Origin: Flavobacterium geliluteum
GTDB taxonomy: Bacteria; Bacteroidota; Bacteroidia; Flavobacteriales; Flavobacteriaceae
DNA length: 64,000 nucleotides
Assembly: GCF_017948595.1 (NCBI RefSeq)
Contig: NZ_JAGFBV010000024.1
Span: forward strand, 1-64,000
Reading direction: 5' to 3'
The translations under genes were made by a program, and so were the position numbers. This document shows, piece by piece, positions 1 through 7,752 of this stretch (positions are counted from its first letter, which is position 1; every line of letters begins with the position of its first letter). Below the pieces are notes generated by a model, which was not told the origin of the DNA, ran no database searches, and saw only the letters and a program-made list of their open reading frames with translations.

Positions 1-92
1 TCGTAACTTAATCGTACTGCTGATGATTTAAACTCAGCACTGTAAACTCGTTTTTTCATAATTCTAAGATATTTATTTTTATTTAAACAGTC

Positions 93-1181
93 TTAAAATT
101 TATGTCCCAGTAAATGTAGCAACTCCACCGCACCCTCTGTTACAAATGCGGTACATAATTCAAAAGCCTTTTGGGACTTTAGCTGTGCTGTTCCACCCAA
201 TACAATACTCTGTAATTTGGCTTCATCATTCTTGTAATTTCTTACATTCTGATAGTAGCCTGTAACAGCGTTGTACGCTCCAAACAAAGTGCCTTTAGTG
301 GTATCCATCTGCTGAGTGTCACTTATCATCGCATAAGAAAAAGCATCATCAACGGTGTTTTTGAATACAGTTGAAATTTCATCTTCCGCACCTTTTTTAA
401 TTAGGTCAAGGGTTTCCTTGTTTGGGCAGAGTGCCAATTGAATTAACTTTTTAACCTCTCTGTCTGATATTTTTACTTTTGCCCACTCATTGAATATACC
501 CTCTAACTGACTGCTGAGTGTATTTGCCAATCCCATAATTTTGTGGGCGTTCTCGATACGCTGTTTTGCTCCTGAAGTATGTTTGATACGAACTACATTG
601 GTCATCGAACGTAGAGATGCATTTAGGGTATTTTGACAAACAATACGAATAGGTGTAAAAGCGGCTGTGATGCTTCCACTGCCATCGTGTGAAGTGGTCA
701 GGAAAATGTAACGCTCGGTTACGTCATCCCCATTGCCAACACGGATATAATCGGGCAGTTTGGCTGTGATAAATATGCGTTCTCCTTTGCCCAAAGCCCC
801 TGCGGTTTCATAGAGAATTCCCTCGCCACCCCCTACAATGGCGTCAAAGAAGTTGAAGGCTTCACGGTTTTGTACAATTTGATAATCTTTTCCCACAACG
901 CCCAATACGGCATTGTTGTCGGTACGGATATTGGCGTAATAGTTGGGGACTTCCAATTCGCTGTTGCCTATTTCAATACCGCCAGAGGTTTGGATAATAC
1001 CCGAACCTTTTGTAAACAGCGGTGATTTTACGACTTCGTAGTCCAATCCTGCGTGTTTGATAGCTTCCTCGCTTGTTGGGTACTCTGAAACGATTTGCCC
1101 CAAACCGTGCCATGCTTTCTGTTGAACGCTAAAGAATGAATAACGTCCTGTTTTCTCGTTGAAATTGATATTATGTGCCAT
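93..1181 (-). CDS. DUF932 phage/plasmid-like protein of a mobile element
   Basis: A 362-residue soluble protein that I recognise as the DUF932 family (phage/plasmid-like protein, TIGR03299 type). The N-terminus has the typical aromatic run around Trp24, followed by the conserved GKDYQIVQN stretch near residue 98. The C-terminus ends in a hydrophobic ELLHLLGHKF. The molecular function is not established; members sit on plasmids, phages and integrative elements. It is followed on the same strand (upstream in its own direction) by an ssb gene, which fits an element-borne DNA-metabolism segment. No signal peptide or membrane segment is visible. The family call is firm, the role unknown. Confidence 0.85.
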   Translation of the reverse strand: MAHNINFNEKTGRYSFFSVQQKAWHGLGQIVSEYPTSEEAIKHAGLDYEVVKSPLFTKGSGIIQTSGGIEIGNSELEVPNYYANIRTDNNAVLGVVGKDYQIVQNREAFNFFDAIVGGGEGILYETAGALGKGERIFITAKLPDYIRVGNGDDVTERYIFLTTSHDGSGSITAAFTPIRIVCQNTLNASLRSMTNVVRIKHTSGAKQRIENAHKIMGLANTLSSQLEGIFNEWAKVKISDREVKKLIQLALCPNKETLDLIKKGAEDEISTVFKNTVDDAFSYAMISDTQQMDTTKGTLFGAYNAVTGYYQNVRNYKNDEAKLQSIVLGGTAQLKSQKAFELCTAFVTEGAVELLHLLGHKF

Positions 1182-1224
1182 GATAAAATGATTTAAAATT
1201 GATAATTACTTGAATATTTCCTGA

Positions 1225-1602
1225 TTAAAAAGGGAGGTCGTTTTCGGGTTTGTCATTGCTTGTTCCTGTAGTAGTCTGTGCCGTTTCGGATTTCTTACCG
1301 ACCCCGTGCAGTTTGATTTGGGAAGTATTGAAATTAAGTCCTGCACGTGCTTCCCAGTCACTGCCTGTCCATGCCCTTGCGCTTACCGTACCTGTTAGTT
1401 CCACAAGAGAACCCTTGGTAAGTATCTTGGCAACCTTGGCGCTAATCCAATAAGCGCAGTTGAAGTACGTTGTCTGCTCTACCTTTTCGCCTGCTTTGTT
1501 TTTGTAGCTGTCGTTGATGGCTACCGAAAAGTTTACTACTGTTTTGCTGTTCGACACATTGCGTATCTGCGCATCTGATGTCACTCTTCCAATAATGTTC
1601 AT
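1225..1602 (-). CDS. ssb: Single-stranded DNA-binding protein (element-borne)
   Basis: A 125-residue SSB. Residues 1-100 form the OB fold, starting NIIGRVTSDAQIR and including a VVNFSVAIND beta strand and a GSLVELTGTV strand. A short Gln/Thr-rich linker leads to the acidic tip DLPF, the canonical partner-binding tail. It would coat single-stranded DNA during replication or conjugative transfer. The protein is short and its linker reduced, as in mobile-element SSBs of Bacteroidota rather than the chromosomal copy. It lies 43 bases upstream of the DUF932 gene in transcription order, so the two are probably co-transcribed. Confidence 0.9.
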   Translation of the reverse strand: MNIIGRVTSDAQIRNVSNSKTVVNFSVAINDSYKNKAGEKVEQTTYFNCAYWISAKVAKILTKGSLVELTGTVSARAWTGSDWEARAGLNFNTSQIKLHGVGKKSETAQTTTGTSNDKPENDLPF

Positions 1603-2037
1603 AATCGTTTTTTTAGTGTTTTACAATCCTGTTACATTTTTTTTCTCTTAACCCGCTTGCCTCAAAAAATATTTTTCCAAAAGAAAAAACGGAAAAAAAG
1701 AAAGCAAAAAAAAGGTATGGACAGTGCGGAAAGCCAAAAGGAAACGGAATAATTGGAGGGGCACCCTTTAGGGGAGCAAACCGTTTATGCCGTAGTCTTT
1801 TGGTGGCCGGTGCGGCTGCTGTCCATAATACCTTAGCTGCCTTTTTATCCTTTTTCGCATTGGAAAGTATTCTGGTATGTGGATTCGATTTTTATACTGC
1901 GTATCAATGCAGAACCATAAAACAGTGTTGGAACTGACTTATCTGGCCAAATAGTTCCATGAAAAGACATTGCATTAAGGAGTAGTGAGTTCTGATGTAC
2001 TTTTAAATTCTAATAATCAGATTAAAAAAGGAGATAA
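1603..2037. other. 435-base intergenic region in the mobile element
   Basis: No convincing reading frame. It holds a purine-rich tract (about 1669-1713), then a nested palindrome (1714-1832, listed separately), then about 200 bases of AT-rich sequence leading to the HTH gene. A GGAG at 2030-2033 just upstream of that gene is one of the few good Shine-Dalgarno sites in the window. It probably also holds the divergent promoters for ssb and the HTH gene. Confidence 0.6.
1714..1832. repeat. Nested imperfect palindrome of about 120 bases
   Basis: Successive arms pair around one centre near 1768. GGTATGGACAG (1714-1724) pairs with CTGTCCATAATACC (1819-1832, two extra bases). CCAAAAG (1734-1740) pairs with CTTTTGG (1797-1803). 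AAACGG (1742-1747) pairs with CCGTTT (1781-1786). CCC-TTTA-GGG (1764-1773) forms the tip. This is seen directly. It could be a structured RNA, a transfer or replication origin, or a recombination site; nothing in the sequence decides between these. Confidence 0.65.
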
Positions 2038-2310
2038 ATGATGAGTGATAATGTAACAAAGGATGACTTGAGGCAATTTGGATTGCTCCTGTTAAATGAT
2101 ATTCGTAAAATAATAGACGAGAGTAAAACTGATGAAAAAGAATCCCAGGATTCTGAATGGCTGAAAAGCCGGGTCGCAAGAAAACTGATGGATATGTCTG
2201 CCGGCTCATTGCAAAATTTGAGGGTGACTGGGAAAGTGAGGTTTAAAAAAGTATTAGGTTCTTACTATTATAATAAGACGGACTTAAGAAAGTTGTTTGA
2301 ACAAGAGTAA
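2038..2310 (+). CDS. Small helix-turn-helix protein, copy A
   Basis: A 90-residue charged protein with a predicted MerR/excisionase-like helix-turn-helix in its C-terminal half. The stretch WLKSRVARKLMDMS, then GSLQNLRVTGKVRF and a wing-like SYYYNKTDL, resembles the small DNA-binding proteins found in Bacteroidota integrative elements. Two start codons are in tandem (2038 and 2041). The GGAG at 2030-2033 is spaced better for the second, so the protein may begin MSDNV. A second copy lies at 5367-5642, with about 70 percent of residues the same by eye. It is followed 2 bases later by the next gene, so the pair is an operon. The target is unknown. Confidence 0.75.
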   Translation: MMSDNVTKDDLRQFGLLLLNDIRKIIDESKTDEKESQDSEWLKSRVARKLMDMSAGSLQNLRVTGKVRFKKVLGSYYYNKTDLRKLFEQE

Positions 2311-2312
2311 TT

Positions 2313-2594
2313 ATGAATCTTGATGAACTATTAGATTATCTGGCTCTTATTGAGAAAGACAACAGACTGAATGTCTGGCATTTTGCATTGCTGAGTGCTA
2401 TTCTGTATTTAGGATACCGTCAGGGACAAAAAAAAGCCATTAATGTGAGCAGAAGCAAAATTATGGCGCTAGCGCATATCCATACTTTACCTACATACCA
2501 CAAATATTTTAAAGAATTGCAAATATTTGGCTATATACATTACACCCCATCATATCATCCTGGGTACAAAAGCAAAGTTCAATTGCTAATATGA
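2313..2594 (+). CDS. Small element-borne protein, possible winged helix
   Basis: A 93-residue protein with no family I can name. Residues 20-38 (WHFALLSAILYLGYRQGQ) look like a buried helix. The following SRSKIMALAHIHTLPTYHKYFKELQIFGYIHY fits a winged-helix recognition unit: short helix, turn, longer helix, then a hairpin ending in PSYHPGYKSKVQLLI. It starts 2 bases after the HTH gene and is surely co-transcribed. The last 25 or so residues recur as a remnant at 5645-5734, directly after the second HTH copy, showing that the two-gene module was duplicated. Regulation of neighbouring cargo is a guess. Confidence 0.65.
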   Translation: MNLDELLDYLALIEKDNRLNVWHFALLSAILYLGYRQGQKKAINVSRSKIMALAHIHTLPTYHKYFKELQIFGYIHYTPSYHPGYKSKVQLLI

Positions 2595-2834
2595 GAATAC
2601 AATGCATCAGTAGTATATAACTAATATAACTATCCTAATCTACAACAAATTGTAAATTTTAACTTGGTTTTCAACAATGCATTTTGATTGTTAATTTAGA
2701 GTATGAGTAAATTCGTAGGTTAAAGCAGGAAAATAAAATATTCTTAAAGTCGCATAAATGTTCATAATAAGATTAAATTTGTAAAAAAATATGTCTACAA
2801 TTGTCTATTTTTAAAATGGACTTAAATACTTATA

Positions 2835-4199
2835 ATGACACCCATAAAAAATAAAAAAGTTGAAGGTATAATAGCGGAAATTATTGATCAGTATGCTTAT
2901 GCCGATCAATCAGATAGACCGTGGATAATTGGCTTCAGTGGTGGTAAAGATTCAACGGTTTTACTAATGCTTGTTTGGATTGCGCTACTAAGAATTCGAG
3001 AGGATTTACCATTTCCTTTTCAATTAAAAAGAAAGGTTTACGTAGTTTGTAATGATACGATGGTTGAAAACCCAATTATTGCAAATTATGTTGAAGATGT
3101 CCTAGTAAAAATTACTGAAGCAGCACGTGATCAGGATCTTCCAATATTTGTGCAAAAAACAACACCTAAATTGGAGGAAACTTTTTGGACAAATGTTATT
3201 GGTAAAGGATACCCAGTACCAAATAATGCATTTAGATGGTGTACAGATAAACTAAAAATAAGACCAACCTCTAGTTTTTTATTAGAGCAGATAGATGAAA
3301 AAGGAGAAGCTATTGTTTTGCTAGGAACCCGTTATGATGAGAGTGCTACAAGAGAACGCTCAATCAGAAAACATGAGGTAACAGGTAGTAGATTATCAAA
3401 GCATCAAACTACTGCCAATACCTATGTTTATGCCCCTATCAAGGAAATGATTGTGGATGAGATCTGGTATATTATTAATGCGGTAAAAACTCCGTGGGGT
3501 TTTGATAATTCAATCCTTTTTAAAATATATGCAGACGCTAGTGCTGATGATTATGAATGTCCTACAGTGGTGGTGAATAAAGAGCATACCTCATGTGGAC
3601 AAAGTCGTTTTGGTTGCTGGACCTGTACCGTAGTGAAAAATGACAAATCAATGTCATCTTTAGTTAATAATGGACAGAATTGGATGCACCCTTTGCTAGA
3701 ATTTAGAAATAGATTAGTTGAAGGAAGAAATATCTCTGAAAATAGATCAGATACCAGAAGAAATGGTCAAGAAGCAGTAAGGGATGATGGTACTTACAAT
3801 GGTAATTATACTGCAGAATACAGATACCAAATATTGAAAGATTTATTATTAGTTCAAAAAGAGATTCAGAGGGAAAGGCCTCATATTACATTGATAAATA
3901 ATCAGGAACTTATTGCGATTCAGGTAACTTGGAATAGGGATGGATATTTTGATCACACTGTAGGAGATTTGTATAAAGGAATTTATAATAAAGAAATCAG
4001 TACTAACAATATTAAATCGCTTGATGACACTGAACGAAGAATATTGAGAGAAGTATGTGAGGATGAACCAGATTATTACCATTTAATTGATAATTTGATT
4101 TCTTTACAAGAAACCAAAACTCTAATGATTTCTAAGTATGGACTTCACAATGATGTCGAAAAAAGAATTGAAAGTTTTGTAAATGAAAATGAGCTATGA
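2835..4199 (+). CDS. dndC: DNA phosphorothioation sulfurtransferase DndC
   Basis: A 454-residue PP-loop ATP pyrophosphatase of the PAPS-reductase superfamily. The nucleotide loop is FSGGKDSTV (about residues 34-42). RWCTDKLKIRP (near 135) and the later cysteines in CGQSRFGCWTC (near 255) are the hallmark of DndC, which holds an iron-sulfur cluster. In the Dnd pathway DndC passes sulfur from the cysteine desulfurase DndA (or IscS) onto the DNA backbone, working with DndD and DndE. The length is normal for the family and no frameshift is seen. It overlaps dndD by 4 bases (ATGA). No dndB precedes it and no dndE follows. It sits between two copies of an HTH module inside a mobile element. Family call firm; present activity doubtful because its partners are missing. 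Confidence 0.88.
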   Translation: MTPIKNKKVEGIIAEIIDQYAYADQSDRPWIIGFSGGKDSTVLLMLVWIALLRIREDLPFPFQLKRKVYVVCNDTMVENPIIANYVEDVLVKITEAARDQDLPIFVQKTTPKLEETFWTNVIGKGYPVPNNAFRWCTDKLKIRPTSSFLLEQIDEKGEAIVLLGTRYDESATRERSIRKHEVTGSRLSKHQTTANTYVYAPIKEMIVDEIWYIINAVKTPWGFDNSILFKIYADASADDYECPTVVVNKEHTSCGQSRFGCWTCTVVKNDKSMSSLVNNGQNWMHPLLEFRNRLVEGRNISENRSDTRRNGQEAVRDDGTYNGNYTAEYRYQILKDLLLVQKEIQRERPHITLINNQELIAIQVTWNRDGYFDHTVGDLYKGIYNKEISTNNIKSLDDTERRILREVCEDEPDYYHLIDNLISLQETKTLMISKYGLHNDVEKRIESFVNENEL

Positions 4200-5137
4200 A
4201 AATCAATAAAATAAAATTCCAAAACTTTAGAATTTACAAAGATGAAAATGAGATAATTTTTACTCCAAACGCTTCTAAGAATATTAGCATAATTGCCGGT
4301 AAAAATGGATTTGGTAAAACAACATTTTTAACTTCTCTTATCTGGGTTTTTTATGGTAAGATGATGAGCGAAGTGGAAGACAAGTATAAAAGAGACATTA
4401 AAAATGCCGGAGGTTATGAGAAGTTTAGTAAAACGCTTTTAAATAGAGAGGTAAGAACTGACTTTGAAAACACGGGAAAAGGTAGTCCTATCGTATCCGT
4501 TGAAATTGAATTAAAAGACATTTTAATACCTTCCATACCTTGCAAATCTGTAGTTATCAAAAGATCGTATGACTTGCGGAAAGATTCGGAGGATTTAAAA
4601 ATCTACATTGATGGATTAGAAAATGAGCTAACTAAAGAGGTGGGCTTTGAGGTTTTTATTAACGATTTTATTCTACCACGTGAAATTGCTAAATTTTTCT
4701 TCTTTGATGCAGAAAAAATAGTTTCGCTTGCTGAGGCTAAGTCTAAATCAGAACTAAAAAATTTAAGTAAAGCCTATTCCGAGGTGTTAGGGATTAAGAA
4801 GTATGAGGACTTGAAAAAGAATTTGGAAACGTTGCTAACAAAACTTCGTAGAAGCGGTGCTTCCCCACTACAACAAACCAAATTATTTGAGTTGACAGAT
4901 ACAGAAACTGAGATAAATGGTTTAATTGAAATCAATCAGGACAAGCAATTAAATATTGACCGTGAAATTGGGAATCATAAAACTATTAGCGATGGTCTCC
5001 AAGAGAAGTTAATTCGTGAGGGAAATGGAATCACTTTAGAAGAACTTCAAAAAATGAAGTTAGAAAGAGATAAATTAAAACATGAATCAGCAGACATTAA
5101 AAATAAGCTAAAAAAACTAATGGATATTGCACCTTAA
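4196..5137 (+). pseudogene. dndD: Truncated DndD (SMC-like ATPase of DNA phosphorothioation)
   Basis: The 313 residues match the N-terminal half of DndD. They start MKINKIKFQNFRIY, then the Walker A loop GKNGFGKTT (about 36-44), then FFFDAEKIVSLAEAKS near 170, and a coiled coil from about 190 to the end. Full DndD proteins are roughly 650-700 residues and need the second coil, the ABC signature and Walker B, all absent here. The frame stops abruptly in the coil at MDIAP, and the next 229 bases restore no DndD-like frame. The likely cause is a deletion whose right end lies close to the second HTH copy. The start overlaps the dndC stop. I treat it as a broken gene; a short functional ATPase is unlikely. 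Confidence 0.8.
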
Positions 5138-5366
5138 AATTTCACCAAGCATTTAGTTCAATTTATTATTGTTAACATACGATTTCAGTAGCAGCCTCAA
5201 GCTCAAAAATATTATCTTGACATAACAAGCCAAATAATTCAAAAAAAAGACATTCATTATAAGACTGTATGGTCCTCGATGCAAATTCTGGCAAAAGTCC
5301 TCGATTAATTTTATTACAAAAACCAAAATAAAGTGGTAATTGTAAAATTTAATTTAAAAAAGGCAG

Positions 5367-5642
5367 ATGATGAGTGATATTTTAACAAAGGATGATTTGA
5401 GGCAATTTGGATTACTCTTGATAAATGACCTACGTAAAATAGTAGAAAAAGCTGAGATAAACGAAAAAGATACTATTCATCCCGAATGGCTTAAAAGCCG
5501 TGTGGTAAGAAAGCTGATGGACATGTCTCCAGGATCATTGCAAAATTTAAGGGTAACGGGAAAAGTGCGGTTCAAGAAAGTATTGGGTTCTTACTATTAT
5601 AATAAACAGGATTTAAGCAATCTGTTTAGTGAAGACAAATAG
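5367..5642 (+). CDS. Small helix-turn-helix protein, copy B
   Basis: A 91-residue paralogue of the protein at 2038-2310. The opening MMSD..TKDDLRQFGLLL and the block from EWLKSRV through GSYYYNK are nearly identical between the two, while residues 25-40 and the last ten differ. The divergence at nucleotide level (many silent changes) means the duplication is old or the two copies arrived separately. As in copy A, two start codons are in tandem (5367, 5370) behind an AAAGGCAG. Unlike copy A, its partner gene is reduced to a short remnant. It marks the right border of the dnd cargo. DNA binding is inferred from the HTH-like segment. Confidence 0.7.
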   Translation: MMSDILTKDDLRQFGLLLINDLRKIVEKAEINEKDTIHPEWLKSRVVRKLMDMSPGSLQNLRVTGKVRFKKVLGSYYYNKQDLSNLFSEDK

Positions 5643-5644
5643 TC

Positions 5645-5734
5645 GTGGACTTGCAAGAAATGGGATATGTTAGATATACACCTTCTTATCATCCAGGTTA
5701 CCGAAGTAAGGTTGAATTATTGATTGAGCCATAA
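5645..5734 (+). pseudogene. Remnant of the second copy of the 93-residue partner gene
   Basis: Directly after the copy-B HTH stop, an open stretch of 29 codons beginning at GTG 5645 reads DLQEMGYVRYTPSYHPGYRS and then KVELLIEP. It aligns with the last 25 or so residues of the protein at 2313-2594 (ELQIFGYIHYTPSYHPGYKS then KVQLLI). The first 65 or so codons of the partner are gone, so the module lost an internal piece while both ends stayed in place. It is too short to have been listed as a gene. Confidence 0.8.
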
Positions 5735-5862
5735 AATCTATTAAACAAATTTTATGGCTCTCTATTTGGATATGGAATCACCAGAGTATCTTATAAATTT
5801 CTCGATTTTGTACCAATGGATTAAACCTATGCAGTAGGAGATGGCTCAGCAGATGTGGTTTA

Positions 5863-7167
5863 TTAACTGCGAAAGTACTCCTTCATATCCAAAATCTCTT
5901 TTTCAAGTTTCTCTAAAATTAATAAAGTATCCTCAGGTTTAAAGGATGTTTTCTTATCTAATTTATTTCTCAATTCCATCATCTGCCGACCCACTGACTG
6001 CTGTTGGGTTATTGCATATTCTTCAGTCTGTTGTACAGATCGGTGTCCAAGCATTTCTTTCACAATATGAATTGGTACATCATTCGCAAGTGTTACTGTA
6101 CTGCCAAAAGTTCGTCTTGCCTTGTGTGTGTTTAATACACTATTAATTCCACACAAATCAGCAATTTCTTTTAGATACTCATTCATTTTTTGATTTGACT
6201 TCACTGGAAGAACACTACCTCTGCTAAGACAAATCGGATGACCTTTATACTTTTCTATTATCTCAAGTGCTTTAGGCAGTAATGGAATATTTGTTTCTGA
6301 TTCTGTTTTTTGCCGATCAGACATAATCCAGTATTCACCATCAATACCAATTTTGATGTCCTCTTTTTTTAATTGAAAGGCATCAATATAGGCAAGACCA
6401 GTATAACATTGGAAGATAAACACATCGCGTATTAGAGTCAATCTTGGAGTAGAAAAAGTATAATTCTCAATCTTATGCAATTCAACTGCCGTCAGTGGTT
6501 TTTTCCTTGTCTTTATCTTTTTCCCTGTAAATTTCTTGAAAGGATCTTCCTTAATAATTTCCTTATCAAGTGCCCGTCTTACAATTTTTCTGAAATTTGA
6601 AATGTACTTTAAAGCAGTATTGTTATTACAGCTTTTTACTGTTTTAAGATAAAACTCATAGTCCTTTATAAATTCATAATTCAGGTCTCGGAATTCCATG
6701 TCTTCCAAATTGAATTTGAACAATAGAAATTCTTTTACATGTTTTTTGGATATCTCAAAACGTTCATGTGTTCCAATAGCATATTCTCCTACATCCACAA
6801 GGGCAAGTAATTCGTTATTATGGTTAAGGAATTCTTCAAGTACTTTTACTTTTGGGGCTATACGTCCCATAATAAAGTCTATTATTTTTTGGGACGTAAT
6901 AGAACGTTCCGCATAAAGTAAATCATTTCTATACTGATTGACCTTAGTTTCAATTGTAGTAAGGAAAAAATTAATGGTTCTGGCATCTTCTTTTGTACCT
7001 ACAGCTCTTTCTGCTTTTTGATCCCATCTGGTAATATCCCATTTGCGTTTGGTAGAAGTTTCCTTAGGGATCCCATCAACTGTAATTCTTAGGTAAATAT
7101 ACCTAAGATTGCTTTTTTTTCGTGGAACCTTCAAAAAGAAGGTTAATCCAAAACTGCTTTCTAACAT
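5863..7167 (-). CDS. Tyrosine-type site-specific integrase of a Bacteroidota mobile element
   Basis: A 434-residue tyrosine recombinase with an N-terminal arm-binding domain (residues 1-90, IYLRITVDG...STKRKWD), a SAM-like core-binding domain (about 105-215) and a C-terminal catalytic domain. Visible catalytic residues are HKARRTFGS (His and second Arg) and LGHRSVQQTEEYA (His and the nucleophilic Tyr). Where most relatives have the first Arg (TGLR), this protein has CYTGLAYIDA with Ala. That substitution is known in the IntDOT-like group of Bacteroidota integrases. It probably excises and integrates the element at the left of this window. The nearby tRNA-Val gene is the natural candidate attachment site, but no direct repeat can be checked because the other end is outside the window. 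Confidence 0.9.
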   Translation of the reverse strand: MLESSFGLTFFLKVPRKKSNLRYIYLRITVDGIPKETSTKRKWDITRWDQKAERAVGTKEDARTINFFLTTIETKVNQYRNDLLYAERSITSQKIIDFIMGRIAPKVKVLEEFLNHNNELLALVDVGEYAIGTHERFEISKKHVKEFLLFKFNLEDMEFRDLNYEFIKDYEFYLKTVKSCNNNTALKYISNFRKIVRRALDKEIIKEDPFKKFTGKKIKTRKKPLTAVELHKIENYTFSTPRLTLIRDVFIFQCYTGLAYIDAFQLKKEDIKIGIDGEYWIMSDRQKTESETNIPLLPKALEIIEKYKGHPICLSRGSVLPVKSNQKMNEYLKEIADLCGINSVLNTHKARRTFGSTVTLANDVPIHIVKEMLGHRSVQQTEEYAITQQQSVGRQMMELRNKLDKKTSFKPEDTLLILEKLEKEILDMKEYFRS

Positions 7168-7360
7168 AATTCAACAATTTAATTAGTAAATATCGAATTA
7201 TAGCGCCTAAAAATCAAGTCGTTAACGTGCTTTACATGTTGATTATCAATTGATTAACATTTATTTTGTGGCATTTTTTTTCTAAATTTAAAAGTGCCAT
7301 AAAAATGTCATGTAATTTTAAGCGTTTTTGAAAATTTTGGACGAAACTGGTAGAAATAAA

Positions 7361-7391
7361 AAAACCTGCAAATCCAAAATTTGCAGGTTTT
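7361..7391. terminator. Bidirectional intrinsic terminator next to tRNA-Val
   Basis: AAAACCTGCAAAT (7361-7373) and ATTTGCAGGTTTT (7379-7391) form a perfect 13-base-pair stem with a 5-base loop and T runs on both strands. It lies 41 bases past the 3' end of the tRNA-Val gene (minus strand) and would end its transcript. Confidence 0.85.
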
Positions 7392-7432
7392 TAATAAGAT
7401 TGTGGAGTTTTATAAATTCCTTTTAAAATAAG

Positions 7433-7510
7433 TGGTGGGCGATGAGGGGTTCGAACCCCCGACCCCCTCGGTGTAAACGAGGTGCTCTGAACCAGCTGAG
7501 CTAATCGCCC
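7433..7510 (-). tRNA. tRNA-Val (anticodon TAC)
   Basis: The minus strand folds as a complete cloverleaf: acceptor GGGCGAT/ATCGCCC, D arm GCTC/GAGC, anticodon stem CCTCG/CGAGG with loop TTTACAC (anticodon TAC, valine), a 5-base variable region and a T arm with loop TTCGAAC. The discriminator is A, and the 3' CCA is encoded (7433-7435). The 3' end faces the integrase gene about 265 bases away, the classic arrangement when a tRNA gene is an integration target. Confidence 0.95.
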
Positions 7511-7699
7511 TTTGTTTAAAGGTGTGCAAATATACATCTAGAATTTGTATTTGCAAGGATATTTCGAAAAAAAAAGAAATATTTTTTGATTTAATTTTTA
7601 GTGATCTCTTTTACAGTGTTTTATTTTTTGAATTTTAAAGCTTTTTAGAAGTGGCTTTTTACTTTTTATTAAAATATTAAATCTAAATGTTAACATTCT

Positions 7700-7730
7700 T
7701 TTGTATTCAGGGGCTATAGTCATACATTTG
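7700..7730 (+). promoter_or_regulatory. Bacteroidota-type promoter of the ABC transporter
   Basis: TTTG at 7700-7703, 19 bases, then TACATTTG at 7723-7730 is an exact match to the Bacteroidota form TTTG-N19-TAnnTTTG. Transcription should start near 7737. That leaves too little leader for the upstream TTG at 7741 and supports the ATG at 7753. Confidence 0.75.
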
Positions 7731-7752
7731 CTGTACTTAATTGTATATACAA

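Noticed and set aside
5192..5308. A 38-codon open stretch between truncated dndD and the second HTH copy
   Set aside because: It has no start, no match to DndD or DndE that I can see, and is short enough to be chance.
7741..7752. TTG start four codons upstream for the ABC exporter
   Set aside because: The promoter puts the RNA start about 4 bases before it; ATG 7753 is a better start.
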